This document shows, in pieces, positions 1 to 9,131 of a stretch of DNA of 44,305 bases. The notes under the pieces are model-generated. The model did no database searches, was not told where the DNA came from, and saw only the letters and a program-made list of their open reading frames with translations. How positions within the stretch are numbered: the first letter of the stretch is position 1; each line of letters begins with the position of its first letter. A program made the position numbers and the translations under genes. Source of the stretch: an uncultured Cetobacterium sp. (GTDB taxonomy: Bacteria; Fusobacteriota; Fusobacteriia; Fusobacteriales; Fusobacteriaceae); contig CASFCG010000023.1 of the NCBI GenBank assembly GCA_949293295.1, positions 1 to 44,305 on the forward strand, in the 5' to 3' direction.

Positions 1-1
1 A

Positions 2-514
2 AATGGAGAGGCTTTAAATAGTTTTATTAATATAGCAAATTGGCAGAGGCAAGGAGTTGAATATTTTGTTGAACCATTAATAGCAATAGTGAAGAGGAGT
101 ATTTTTATAAAAGAAAGTTATCTTTTAATGGAGTATTATGAAAATAAAGGGATTAGAACGAAGAAAGATATAGATGAAATTATAGAAATAATAAAGAAAT
201 TACATAAAAAAGGAATATATCATGGGGATTTGAATACATCGAACTTTTTAAAAACTGAAAAGGGGATAAAAATTATTGATACTCAAGCTAAAAGAGAAAA
301 AATATGGTGGTTTAAGAGAGCTTATGATATATTGACTTTAAAAAATGACCTTTTGGTAATAGAATGTGGATATAATGTAGATGAAAACTATAGAGTACCA
401 AGAGGAGTGGGATATCTATTTGCGTATAGTCTAAAAAATATAAAAAAAATAGGTTGGATAAGAAAGATTAGAGGGATAAAAGTCAAATTAAGAGAAAAAG
501 GGTGGAGAATTTGA
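2..514 (+). CDS. LPS core heptose kinase-like protein (5' partial)
   Basis: The frame is open from the left edge, so the gene begins outside the window; the GTG at 89 is only an internal codon. The protein carries a kinase-type catalytic loop, HGDLNTSNF (codons about 75-83), followed by KIIDTQ in the place of the DFG-like metal site. This matches the RfaY/WaaY type of small lipopolysaccharide core kinases, which phosphorylate heptose at the cytoplasmic face. The stop TGA overlaps the ATG of the next gene (ATGA at 514), so the genes are translationally coupled in an LPS operon. The family call is from motif and context; the exact sugar substrate is unknown. Confidence 0.7.
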   Translation, partial: NGEALNSFINIANWQRQGVEYFVEPLIAIVKRSIFIKESYLLMEYYENKGIRTKKDIDEIIEIIKKLHKKGIYHGDLNTSNFLKTEKGIKIIDTQAKREKIWWFKRAYDILTLKNDLLVIECGYNVDENYRVPRGVGYLFAYSLKNIKKIGWIRKIRGIKVKLREKGWRI

Positions 515-1596
515 TGTTTAGAAGATGCAAAAAAATATATATTCAAGAGAGTATAAATTTATATCTAGTAAGAGGAGTATTGAAATTGTTTAAAGGGAGA
601 TTTGCTCCTAAAAAAGATAAAATATTAATAAAAAGTTGTGATGGTCTAGGGGATATTTTAATAAGAAGTAAACTTATGAGTTTGATTGAAAATAAATATG
701 GAAAAGAGAATATAACTGTTTTGGTAAAAGATAATTATGTGCCATTAGGAAATTTTTTAGGATATAATACAATAGGATATTCTCGAAAAGAAAGAAAAAA
801 TTGTTTTTCAAGATTGAAGAAGATGTATATACTTAATAAAATGAGGTTCTCAAAATATATTAATTTGGAATTTTCAAATGATACAGTAGTTGGAAATCTT
901 TTTGCTCCTGAGAGAATTGGAATGATAGATGAGGATTGGAAAGCTAAAAGGAATAATAAATATTATACAAGAGGATTTAAATTATTTGGAGACTATATTC
1001 TATCACAAGTAGCAATTATGGGAAGAGAGATTTTGAACATGGAGATAAAAGAGGAAGACTTAATACCGGATTTAAGAAAAAAGTTTAAAATTGAAGAAAA
1101 GGATATTGTAGTAGCAGTTGGTTCAACTGAGAGAAATAAAGTTTGTTCTCCACTACTAATGGCAAAGTTTTTACAAGTAATAATTGAAAGATATCCTGAA
1201 AAAGATATAATCTTGGTGGGAAATGGAGAATTGCAATACAGATATGCAGAAAGGTTAAAGGAGATTATAAAATTCGATAGAATGCAGAATTTAGTCGATA
1301 AAATATCTTTAGAAGAAGTTTTTAAGATGGTAGCAAAAAGTTTTTTATTTATTGGGTTTGATTCTGGACTATATAATCTTTGTTTTACTTTAAAGAAAAG
1401 GGGAATAATCTTATTTAGAAAAGAAGGTGTGCCATATTATCATAATACCCCATATTTGAAGATATTGACACCTAAAAAGATTAGGAAAGATGTTATTGAT
1501 AAGGAGTATCCAAACTATGAAATAAATAGTATTGAAGAGAATGATTTTAGAAAAGCTTTAGAAGAGGTTAAAAATGAAGAAAAACTTAGTAATTAG
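514..1596 (+). CDS. Glycosyltransferase family 9 (heptosyltransferase-like)
   Basis: A protein of about 360 residues with the two-Rossmann GT-B layout of ADP-heptose:LPS heptosyltransferases. The N-terminal half begins the fold with ILIKSCDGLGDILIRSKL, the C-terminal half has IILVGNGELQYRYAERL and then FIGFDSGLYNL, corresponding to the conserved donor-binding D-S-G region. I chose ATG 514 rather than GTG 502, because GGTGGAG sits at the right distance upstream and the ATG overlaps the preceding stop. It probably adds a heptose or related sugar to the LPS core. The 3' end overlaps the next gene by 23 nt, so the genes form one operon. Confidence 0.75.
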   Translation: MFRRCKKIYIQESINLYLVRGVLKLFKGRFAPKKDKILIKSCDGLGDILIRSKLMSLIENKYGKENITVLVKDNYVPLGNFLGYNTIGYSRKERKNCFSRLKKMYILNKMRFSKYINLEFSNDTVVGNLFAPERIGMIDEDWKAKRNNKYYTRGFKLFGDYILSQVAIMGREILNMEIKEEDLIPDLRKKFKIEEKDIVVAVGSTERNKVCSPLLMAKFLQVIIERYPEKDIILVGNGELQYRYAERLKEIIKFDRMQNLVDKISLEEVFKMVAKSFLFIGFDSGLYNLCFTLKKRGIILFRKEGVPYYHNTPYLKILTPKKIRKDVIDKEYPNYEINSIEENDFRKALEEVKNEEKLSN

Positions 1597-2773
1597 GAGC
1601 GGAAGTTTACGAATGGGAGGACTCGAAAGAGTATTGATTGAAGTAGTACAAAATTTAGATTTAGAAAGATATAATCTCTCGTTAATAATAGAGGATGATG
1701 CAGGGAAAGAGAACATTTTTTTAGGTGATATCCCTAAAGAAGTGGATGTATATTTTATAAAGCCGCAAGAGATGTATAATAGAACTGACTATTATAGGAA
1801 GAGAAAGAAAAATTTTTTTGATAAAATCATGTACAATTACTATATGTTTAAAGAGCATAGATTTGTTTTACCTAAAACGCTTCAAATACTAAAAAAGATA
1901 GAGGAAAAATATGGAGAGATAGATTGTTTTATAGATTATGATTGGGGAGCCAGAAGATATGTGGAAAAATTGAATCTGAAAAAGAGCATAGTATGGCTAC
2001 ATAATTCTATTCCTAACCTTTTGAAGAAAAAAAGTAAAATAAAAAGATTTGGTAAAAATTTAAAAAAATATGATGTAATTGTTGCTATTTGTGATGAGAT
2101 GAAAGCTGAACTAGAAGAGATTTATCCATATCTAAAAGGAAAAGTTAAAAGAGTTTATAATCCATTTAATTTTAAAAGAATTCTCAATTTAAGTGAGGAT
2201 GAAAATGAACTTACTTTAGAAGATAAAAAGTTATTAAAAGATAATTATATTATAGCAATATCGAGATTGGATACAGTTCAAAAAGATTATGATACTTTAA
2301 TTAAGGGATTTAAGAAAGCACTAGATTTAGGAATTAAAGAGAAATTGTATATAGTTGGGGATGGTCCAAATAGGAAAGAGATAGAGGAACTGATTAAAAA
2401 AAATGAAGTAGAAGATAGGGTAATTTTACTTGGAAAGAGAAAAAATCCCTATGTGTGGTTAAAAAGAGCAAAACTTTTTGTACACAGTTCTAAATATGAG
2501 GGATTTGGATTAGTGCTGGTAGAGGCAATGATATGCGGGAAAATGGTAGTTTCTTCGGAGTGTCCGACGGGTCCAAAAGAGATTTTGAAAAATGGAGAGT
2601 GTGGTAATTTATATGAAGTTGGAAATGTTGAAGAATTGGCTTTACTTCTCGATAAAAATTTAAAAAATAAAGAAAATTTAGAGAGTTTTTATGAGGAAAT
2701 AAAGAGAAGGATTAATGAATTTAGAGTAGAAGTTGTAATAGATGAATACTATAAAGTAATAGAAAAAGAGTAA
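1574..2773 (+). CDS. Glycosyltransferase family 4
   Basis: A 399-residue GT-B glycosyltransferase. The N-terminus has SLRMGGLERVL, the usual glycine-rich acceptor-side loop. The C-terminal donor domain has AISRLDTVQKDYDTLI, LYIVGDGPNRKEIEELI and the E-x7-E signature EGFGLVLVEAM. It probably transfers a hexose from a nucleotide sugar to the growing LPS core or O-chain in the cytoplasm. The start ATG lies inside the preceding gene and follows a GAGGT site. The donor and linkage cannot be told from sequence. Confidence 0.8.
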   Translation: MKKNLVIRSGSLRMGGLERVLIEVVQNLDLERYNLSLIIEDDAGKENIFLGDIPKEVDVYFIKPQEMYNRTDYYRKRKKNFFDKIMYNYYMFKEHRFVLPKTLQILKKIEEKYGEIDCFIDYDWGARRYVEKLNLKKSIVWLHNSIPNLLKKKSKIKRFGKNLKKYDVIVAICDEMKAELEEIYPYLKGKVKRVYNPFNFKRILNLSEDENELTLEDKKLLKDNYIIAISRLDTVQKDYDTLIKGFKKALDLGIKEKLYIVGDGPNRKEIEELIKKNEVEDRVILLGKRKNPYVWLKRAKLFVHSSKYEGFGLVLVEAMICGKMVVSSECPTGPKEILKNGECGNLYEVGNVEELALLLDKNLKNKENLESFYEEIKRRINEFRVEVVIDEYYKVIEKE

Positions 2774-2790
2774 ATACAGGAGTGGAAATA

Positions 2791-4032
2791 ATGTTAGCTA
2801 GAGAGAAATTTAGAAAGTTTGAGGAGATATGCCTTTATATTTACGCTGTCTTATTATTTATAAATGATGAGACTATAAAATTTGGAGCAATACTTTTACT
2901 TGTGATATTGATTTTAAGAAAAGTATTGTATAAAGAGGGATTAGAGTGTGGAGATGAGAGGCTAAAAAAATTACTAATATTCCTTGTTATAGGTGGAACA
3001 ATTTGGAATTTTTTCGGTGGAATGGACTATAAACCAGCGAGAAATTATTTAAAATTAATGAGATATATGCCGATAATTTTTTATGTCTATCCATTGATGA
3101 AAAAAGATAAAAATATAATATACAAGTTTTTAATCTCAGCTATAATTGGATATTTTGCACTCTTCGTTAAGATATTTCAACAATATAGTGTTGATTTTGA
3201 TAGGGCAACAGGATTTGAAAGTATCAATATGTCTGGACTTTATGGGGCAATTGTTTCCTGCGTTACAATGGGGTTATTCCTAGGAGAAAAAAATTTTTAT
3301 AAAAAGGTATTTTACCTGATTATTTCATTAAGTGGAATTTTTATAACAATAGCTACAAAAGGAAGAGGACCGCTATTGAGTATTGTATTAGTAGTTATTT
3401 TTTTGATGATAGTATTTCTTTTTTATATGAAAATAAATTTAAGAGAAATTGGAAAAAATATATGTGCACTTTTTATTTTGCTCTTTTTATTTTATAAAAT
3501 AATACCAGAAGAGGATTTAAAGAGATTTACAACTACTTTTAATACAGAAAAAACTGTAGAAAATGCATCTAATGGTCTGAGAATAGAGATGTGGAAAAAT
3601 GCTCTTTGGAGGATAAAGAAAAATCCATTTTTTGGCTCGGGAACAAAGTATGATAAAGAAAAATTATTTAAACAATATGTTGATAATATGCCTGAGGAAA
3701 ATGAGGTTCAAAAACACTATAAAAGAGCGTTAAGAAGATTTGACGATGCTCATTCAATGTATCTTAATGCGATTGTAGATAATGGGACATTTGTAATAGT
3801 TTTATTTTTAGTATGGTTTTATGCACCATTTTTAGCTTTAAAATATGTAAAAGACTCTGAGAATAAAGTATTAATAGTTTCATTACTCGGAGGGATGGTC
3901 TCGTATGAGATACAGGGGTTGTTTTGGCCAATTTGGCGAAATGCACAACAAGCTATATTTTGGGTATTATTTACTTTTATATTAAGTTTAATTTTGATAG
4001 AGAAAAAAGAGTTAAAATCAATAGATTTTTAG
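2791..4032 (+). CDS. O-antigen ligase/polymerase family membrane protein
   Basis: About 413 residues with many hydrophobic segments and the large periplasmic loop typical of the Wzy_C/WaaL superfamily. The loop contains NPFFGSGTKYDKE and DDAHSMYLNAIVDNGT, the conserved histidine-containing region. WaaL joins undecaprenyl-linked O-antigen to lipid A-core on the periplasmic side of the inner membrane; Wzy polymerases look similar, so ligase versus polymerase is not settled. The start is taken at ATG 2791 because AGGAG lies 8 nt upstream; the in-frame GTG at 2782 overlaps that site. Last clear gene of the LPS operon. Confidence 0.72.
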   Translation: MLAREKFRKFEEICLYIYAVLLFINDETIKFGAILLLVILILRKVLYKEGLECGDERLKKLLIFLVIGGTIWNFFGGMDYKPARNYLKLMRYMPIIFYVYPLMKKDKNIIYKFLISAIIGYFALFVKIFQQYSVDFDRATGFESINMSGLYGAIVSCVTMGLFLGEKNFYKKVFYLIISLSGIFITIATKGRGPLLSIVLVVIFLMIVFLFYMKINLREIGKNICALFILLFLFYKIIPEEDLKRFTTTFNTEKTVENASNGLRIEMWKNALWRIKKNPFFGSGTKYDKEKLFKQYVDNMPEENEVQKHYKRALRRFDDAHSMYLNAIVDNGTFVIVLFLVWFYAPFLALKYVKDSENKVLIVSLLGGMVSYEIQGLFWPIWRNAQQAIFWVLFTFILSLILIEKKELKSIDF

Positions 4033-4087
4033 ATGAGTTCATCGGAAGATAAAAAGGATAATGTAAAGTTAGGGCAAGAGGGGATTT

Positions 4088-4531
4088 ATGATAAAGATTG
4101 AAAGATTGAAAGTTATTAGTGATAAGGATATTGATGAAATACTCGCGACGTGGGAGTCAGCTGTGAGGGCTACTCACGATTTCTTAAGTGAAAAAGATAT
4201 AATTTCAATAAAACCTCAGGTTGAAGAGGGGCTAAAATATGTTGAGAATCTGTTATGTGCAAGAGATGAGAACAACGTTATAAAAGCTTTTATAGGAGTA
4301 GATAATTTTAAAATTGAGATGTTATTTGTGAACAATGATAGTAGGGGTAAGGGGATAGGAAAAAAACTTGTGAAACACGTATTGGAAAAATTAAAAGTAA
4401 GATATGTGGATGTAAATGAACAGAATCCAGAAGCTTTTGGATTTTATAAACATCTTGGTTTTCAAGTATTTGAAAGGTCAGAATTTGATGAACAAGGGAA
4501 TCCATTTCCTATACTTCATATGAAAAGGTAA
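4088..4531 (+). CDS. GNAT family N-acetyltransferase
   Basis: A 147-residue single-domain protein. The acetyl-CoA pyrophosphate loop is visible as DSRGKGIGKKLV (R/Q-x-x-G-x-G/A motif), with EMLFVNNDSRG before it (beta-4) and NPEAFGFYKHLGFQVFERS after it, the typical end of the fold. It resembles YjaB-like acetyltransferases. The substrate is not predictable. It lies 55 nt after the ligase gene, with a GAGGGG ribosome site, and may be transcribed with the LPS operon; no separate promoter is evident. Confidence 0.8.
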   Translation: MIKIERLKVISDKDIDEILATWESAVRATHDFLSEKDIISIKPQVEEGLKYVENLLCARDENNVIKAFIGVDNFKIEMLFVNNDSRGKGIGKKLVKHVLEKLKVRYVDVNEQNPEAFGFYKHLGFQVFERSEFDEQGNPFPILHMKR

Positions 4532-4602
4532 ATTTCATCATTTTAAGGAGTTTTTTGAAAATAATTATACTATCGAATTTTTGATATTTTATTTATTAAT
4601 TT

Positions 4603-4632
4603 TTGACAGTAAAATTATATTGTGAATATTTT
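4603..4632 (+). promoter_or_regulatory. Possible sigma-70 promoter upstream of mod
   Basis: TTGACA at 4603-4608 is followed, after an 18-nt spacer, by TATTTT at 4627-4632. The -35 is perfect and the -10 weak. It would start transcription about 280 nt before mod, ahead of a terminator-like hairpin. Confidence 0.35.
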
Positions 4633-4734
4633 ACAAAGTAATAGTTTATTTGCCTAGACCGCGTATATTTGTTTACGAAGTTTTCGATAGAATTATATTA
4701 CTGAAATGAGAGCTAATTCATAGAAAATTGGTAA

Positions 4735-4756
4735 TTTTTACCTATTGAGGTAAAAA
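4735..4756. repeat. 9-bp inverted repeat
   Basis: Arms TTTTTACCT and AGGTAAAAA around the loop ATTG. It is symmetric and not followed by a clear T-run, so it could be an operator or a weak structure; its function is unknown. Confidence 0.4.
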
Positions 4757-4841
4757 AATCTGTGGAGAAGATGAGATAAAATTAATAAAAAGGTTGGAAT
4801 TTAGAATTTTTATAATATTAGAAATAAAATATTGAGATTTA

Positions 4842-4875
4842 CCCTTGCATTATTTATAATGTAAGGGCATTTTTA
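4842..4875 (+). terminator. Terminator-like hairpin upstream of mod
   Basis: Arms 4842-4853 and 4856-4867 pair over 12 bp with one G-U, followed by CATTTTTAT. It would stop transcription coming from the LPS/GNAT side and leaves mod needing its own promoter or readthrough. Confidence 0.6.
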
Positions 4876-4917
4876 TAGAATAAATTTAATGAGGATAAAA
4901 TTTTAAAGGAGTAGAAA

Positions 4918-6821
4918 ATGAAAAAAATACAAAGAACGAGTTTTAGTGTAGTAGAAAACAGTATTGAAAAGATGAAAGAGATATTCCCAGAAGCATTTAT
5001 AGAAGGAAAATTAGACTTTGAAATATTGAAGCAATTATTAGGAGAGTATATAGAGGGGGATAAAGAGAGGTACTCATTTACTTGGAAAGGAAAAACAAAA
5101 GCGAGAAAGATGGCGCAAGATATGACTAATACTACATTGAGACCAGAACAAAATGTTCGAAAGACTACACACACACACACACACATAACATCTATATAGA
5201 GGGAGAGAATTTAGAAGTATTAAAACTTTTGCAAAAATCTTATCACTCAAAGATAAAAATGATATATATAGACCCGCCATATAATACCGGAAATGATTTT
5301 ATTTATAGGGATAATTTTAGAAATAATTTGCAAAACTATTTTGAAATAACAGGTCAATCGGGTAGAGATGGACAGAAATTGAGTACAAACTCAGATTCAA
5401 GTGGAAGATATCATTCTGATTGGTTAAATATGATGTATCCAAGATTAAAATTGGCAAGAAATCTACTAATGGATGATGGAGTTATATTTATTTCAATAGA
5501 TGATAATGAGTTAACTAATTTAAGGAAGATTTGTGATGAGATTTTTGGAGAAGATAATTTTATAGAGCTCTTTTTGTGGAATAAAGGACAGGGAAGTTCA
5601 TTATCTAGATTTACCAGGTCTGATTATGAGTATATTCTTTGTTATGGCAAAAGTAAAAACCGAATTATGTATAAATTTAAAGCGAAGAAAACAGATGAGA
5701 TGCAAGATAGTTCATTGTTAAATAATAGTAATAGATATTCAGAGTTGATTTTTCCTGCTAAAACTATAAATTTTGTAAAAAATAAATCAGGAGTTATTAA
5801 AAGTTTTAAAGAAAATGATTTAGAGTTGATAAATGATATATTTATAGAAAACTATTTTAATAAAAATGAAGTAAGAATTAAGGCTAAGTTTAAGTGGTCG
5901 CAAAAATATTTGGATGATAACTTAAATAAAGGTACAACTATTATATCAAAAACTGATAATTTACGGCTTAGATATATAAAGAAAAAAGAGGAAGATATAA
6001 TAGTTCCGACAAAATCAATCACAGAGAAGAACGAGGTTGGATTTAATTTGAGTGCTTCTTCAGAGTTAAAAAAATTATTAGGAAAAGATATTTTCTCTTA
6101 TCCAAAGCCAGTTTCACTATTGAAGTATATTATAGATATGGTTTGTGATAGGAATGATATAATTCTAGATTTTTTTTCGGGTTCAGCGACAACAGCTCAT
6201 GCAGTAATGCAATTAAATGCAGAGGATGGAGGAGAGAGAAAATATATAATGATACAGGTACCAGAATTGTGTGATGAGAAATCAGAAGCTTATAAAGCAG
6301 GATATAGAAATATATGTGAGATAGGAAAAGAGAGAATAAGGAAAGCTGGAATAAAGATAAGGGAGGATGAAAGTTTATTAATAGAAAATAGGAAAAAGTT
6401 GGATATAGATTTTAAAGTATTTAGGTTAGATAGTTCAAATATAAAGGAATGGGATAATGAAACAAAAAATTTAAAACAGAGTTTATTTGAAATACAAGAG
6501 AGTATAAAAGAGGATAGAACAGAATTGGATTTAATTTATGAGATAATACTGAAGTATGGATTAGAGCTTGATGAAAAAATAGAAAAAAAGGGAGAGATTT
6601 ATTTGATTAAAAGTGGAAGATTATTGATAAATTTAGATAAAAATTTGGATATGAAAATGGTAAATCAGATGTGTGAGGAGTGTAAGAGATTGATGGATAG
6701 GGAGGAAGAAAAGAAAATTAGTGTGATATTGAGAGATAGCTCATTTAAAAATGATACAGATAAAACAAATATAATAAAAAAATTTGAACAAATGGGAATA
6801 AAAGAGATAAAAACTATATAA
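4918..6821 (+). CDS. mod: Type III DNA methyltransferase (Mod), phase-OFF by a (AC)n frameshift
   Basis: The frame from ATG 4918 (AAAGGAG upstream) encodes the usual Mod N-terminus (IFPEAF, FEILKQLLGEY, TLRPEQN) but meets TAG at 5197-5199 just after an AC dinucleotide tract. The rest continues in another frame with NIYIEGENLEVLKLLQKSYH, motif IV DPPYNTG, a central target-recognition region and motif I DFFSGSATTAHAV. Motif IV before motif I marks a beta-class N6-adenine methyltransferase. Losing one AC unit (8) or gaining two (11) joins the frames; with 8 units the product is 633 residues, normal for the family. As read (9 units), only a 93-residue fragment is made. No res gene follows; minC is next. 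It would act as an on/off methylase. Confidence 0.9.
5167..5185 (+). repeat. (AC)9 simple-sequence repeat within mod
   Basis: Nine AC units at 5167-5184 plus an extra A. In frame they encode alternating Thr-His between the N-terminal segment and the NIYIEG block. Dinucleotide tracts in coding DNA are classic slipped-strand phase-variation sites, and each unit changes the frame. Confidence 0.95.
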
Positions 6822-6925
6822 AAATTGACACAGATATTAGGTATTTTAGCCCTAATTTATTAGGAAAAATATCGTAGAAAAAAAGATAAGAACTTATGAC
6901 AAAGTAACAAATTTCCCAAAATCTA

Positions 6926-6954
6926 TTGAATAAAAAAACTTTTAATGTTATAAT
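6926..6954 (+). promoter_or_regulatory. minCDE promoter
   Basis: TTGAAT at 6926-6931, a 17-nt spacer, then TATAAT at 6949-6954. Transcription would begin about 6961, 36 nt before the minC ATG. Confidence 0.75.
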
Positions 6955-6996
6955 TTGTTATAAATATTAAATTTTTTCGTGTCAGGAGAGACAAAA

Positions 6997-7710
6997 ATGC
7001 AAGAATATGTATTTCTAAAAGGAAAAAAGGATAGATTAGTTGTTCAATTAGAAGAGACTGTAGAGTTTGAAGTTTTGAGAGAGCAATTTATTTCAAAAAT
7101 AAAAAAAGCTGAGTCTTTTATTGGAGATAATCCAATTGCAATTGAATTTTCAAAACGTAAACTTTCTGAAGTTGAAGAAGAGATGTTGTTGAATGATATT
7201 CAGGTCAATACAAACATTAAAGTTGTACTCTTAATAGCAGATAATCAGATTTTTAAGGAGCTTCCTATGGCGATGGAACTGCTACAGAAAGTAGATAAAA
7301 AAGAGAATGAAGTAAAGAATGAACCTATTTTATCCAAAGAGTTTCCGACTAAGTTACATAAGGGAACAATCAGATCTGGAAGTGTTTTAGAGTTTAATGG
7401 AAATGTGGTTATACTCGGAGATGTTAATCCTGGAGCTATTATAAAGGCAACAGGGAGTATAGTTGTTTTAGGGTATTTAAATGGAAGTGCACACATTGAA
7501 ACTGAAGAAGCTACTCATTTTGTAGGGGCTCTCTCTTTGAACCCTATTCAGATTAAGATAGGAAGTGTTATAGCTAAAAATCCATCTAAAGATATATTAG
7601 ATGCGAATAAAATAAGAAAAGATTTAGATTTTGAAGTAGCTTATTTAAATGCTGGGAAAATATATGTAGAGCAATTTACAAAGAGCACATTAGAAAAAAT
7701 TATTAAATAG
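6997..7710 (+). CDS. minC: Septum site-determining protein MinC
   Basis: About 237 residues, the FtsZ-assembly inhibitor that MinD brings to the membrane to block division near the poles. The C-terminal beta-helix domain is clear: RSGSVLEFNGNVVILGDVNP, GAIIKATGSIVVLG and GSAHIE. The N-terminal domain is less conserved. I chose ATG 6997, because the AGGAGAG site lies just upstream; the in-frame GTG at 6979 would put that site inside the gene. It is followed 13 nt later by minD, with minE next: a standard minCDE operon. Confidence 0.95.
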   Translation: MQEYVFLKGKKDRLVVQLEETVEFEVLREQFISKIKKAESFIGDNPIAIEFSKRKLSEVEEEMLLNDIQVNTNIKVVLLIADNQIFKELPMAMELLQKVDKKENEVKNEPILSKEFPTKLHKGTIRSGSVLEFNGNVVILGDVNPGAIIKATGSIVVLGYLNGSAHIETEEATHFVGALSLNPIQIKIGSVIAKNPSKDILDANKIRKDLDFEVAYLNAGKIYVEQFTKSTLEKIIK

Positions 7711-7723
7711 TAATGGAGGAGTT

Positions 7724-8515
7724 ATGGGTAAAGTTATAGTTATTACTTCTGGGAAAGGTGGAGTTGGAAAAACTACGTCAAGTGCTAATATAGGGGCAGC
7801 GTTAGCTAAGTTAGATAAGAAAGTTTTATTAATTGATACTGATATTGGTCTTAGAAATTTGGATGTTGTTATCGGTCTTGAGAATAGAATAGTATTCGAT
7901 ATTATTGATGTTGTAGAAAAAAAATGTAAGCCTAAACAAGCTATAATTAAAGACAAAAGAAACGAGAATTTACATCTTTTACCTGCAGCACAGTCAAGAG
8001 ATAAGGATGCTTTAACACCAGAACAAATGAAAAATTTGATTGAATCCCTAAAAAAAGATTATGATTTTATTTTAGTAGATTGTCCAGCAGGTATCGAACA
8101 AGGATTTAAAAATGCTATTGCGGCAGCGGATGAAGCATATATTGTTACTACTCCAGAGATTTCAGCAGTTAGAGATGCTGATAGGATTATTGGACTTTTA
8201 GAAGCTAATGAGATTGAAAATACTAGGTTAATCATAAATAGATTAAGAGTTGAGATGGTAAAAGATGGAAACATGCTTAGTGTTGAGGATGTAACAGATA
8301 TTCTAGGTGTAAAAGTTATTGGGATTGTTCCAGATGATGAAAATATTGTTATATCAACAAATAAAGGAGAGCCCCTGACTTATAAAGGAGATTCATTAGC
8401 TGCAAGAGCGTATATTAATATAGCTAATAGAACTTTAGGACAGGAAGTAGAGTTTTTAAATCTTGAGTCAAAAACTGGAATTTTCGGAAAATTGAAAGAT
8501 ATATTCAAGAAGTAG
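7724..8515 (+). CDS. minD: Septum site-determining ATPase MinD
   Basis: A 263-residue ParA/MinD-type ATPase. The deviant Walker A motif GKGGVGKTT is at residues 10-18, DTDIGLRNLDVVIGLENR is the switch region and VDCPAGIE is the Walker B region. The C-terminal end, TGIFGKLKDIFKK, is the amphipathic membrane-targeting helix. ATP-bound MinD dimerises on the membrane, recruits MinC and is released by MinE. Length and all motifs are normal; GGAGG precedes the ATG. Confidence 0.97.
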   Translation: MGKVIVITSGKGGVGKTTSSANIGAALAKLDKKVLLIDTDIGLRNLDVVIGLENRIVFDIIDVVEKKCKPKQAIIKDKRNENLHLLPAAQSRDKDALTPEQMKNLIESLKKDYDFILVDCPAGIEQGFKNAIAAADEAYIVTTPEISAVRDADRIIGLLEANEIENTRLIINRLRVEMVKDGNMLSVEDVTDILGVKVIGIVPDDENIVISTNKGEPLTYKGDSLAARAYINIANRTLGQEVEFLNLESKTGIFGKLKDIFKK

Positions 8516-8530
8516 TGGAGTGGAGGTAAT

Positions 8531-8791
8531 ATGGGTTTATTTAGTTTTTTTAGTAAGGAAAAGTCCGGAACAGTGGCAAAAAATAGATTAAAGTTAGTAT
8601 TGATACATGACCGAACATTGCTTTCTCCTGAAAAAATGGAAAAATTAAAGAATGAATTGATAGATGTCATTTCTAGATATTTAGAAGTTGACAAGGAAAC
8701 TCTTAATATCGAGATTTCACCAGATGGAGAAACAGGAAGACAAACAGCATTAATAGCAAATATTCCGATAAAAACGAAAAAAGAGATGTAG
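8531..8791 (+). CDS. minE: Cell division topological specificity factor MinE
   Basis: 86 residues, the usual MinE size. The N-terminal membrane/MinD-contact region is followed by NRLKLVLIHDRTLLSPEKME, the conserved anti-MinCD segment, and a C-terminal topological-specificity domain (LIDVISRYLEVD...LNIEISP). It stimulates MinD ATPase to give pole-to-pole oscillation. It starts 15 nt after minD with a GGAGG site. Confidence 0.95.
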   Translation: MGLFSFFSKEKSGTVAKNRLKLVLIHDRTLLSPEKMEKLKNELIDVISRYLEVDKETLNIEISPDGETGRQTALIANIPIKTKKEM

Positions 8792-8799
8792 ATTAAAAA

Positions 8800-8850
8800 A
8801 AGACGAGATTATTTCACATATTACAAGTGTAATGATTTTGTCTTATTTTT
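8800..8850 (+). terminator. minCDE terminator
   Basis: An imperfect hairpin of about 17 bp (arms AGACGAGATTATTTCAC and GTGTAATGATTTTGTCT, several G-U pairs, one mismatch) is followed by TATTTTTATT. Confidence 0.7.
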
Positions 8851-9102
8851 ATTATTGTAATTTTATTAAGTAGGCATAACTAAAAAAAATGGATATATTG
8901 AAATGAAGTATAGAAAATTATATAAAATATTATGAATTTTTCAGATTAAAAAATTAAAAAGCTGAGTTATCTTGAGAAAGAACCGAATATAAAAAATGAG
9001 AGTAAGTATTTAAAAAAGGACAGGAACTTTAAAAACTGACTGTATAGTAGTAGAAAATCGAGTTAATAAGGGATGAATGTATAAAATAATTTTTAAATTT
9101 TC

Positions 9103-9131
9103 TTTACAATTATATTATAATATGATATTCT
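9103..9131 (+). promoter_or_regulatory. Promoter of the beta-glucoside operon
   Basis: TTTACA at 9103-9108, a 17-nt spacer and TATTCT at 9126-9131. The initially transcribed region includes a perfect palindrome at 9132-9143, which could be an operator. Confidence 0.5.

Larger units (their letters stand above)
4532..4917. other. Intergenic stretch before mod
   Basis: No gene is seen in these 386 nt. It holds a possible promoter at 4603, an inverted repeat at 4735-4756 and a terminator-like hairpin at 4842-4875, listed separately, and ends in the AAAGGAG ribosome site of mod. Confidence 0.6.

Noticed and set aside
4033-4101. 22-codon frame (MSSSEDKKDNVKLGQEGIYD) between the ligase and GNAT genes
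   Set aside because: No ribosome site; it overlaps the GNAT start. It could be translated by coupling, but there is no supporting evidence.
4854-5280. Minus-strand frames rich in Cys-Val opposite the AC repeat
   Set aside because: The CVCVCV run is just the complement of the dinucleotide tract; the plus-strand Mod homology explains the region.
6825-6847. TTGACA right after the mod stop as the min promoter
   Set aside because: No -10 at suitable spacing (TATTTT is only 11 nt away); the TTGAAT/TATAAT pair at 6926-6954 is far better.
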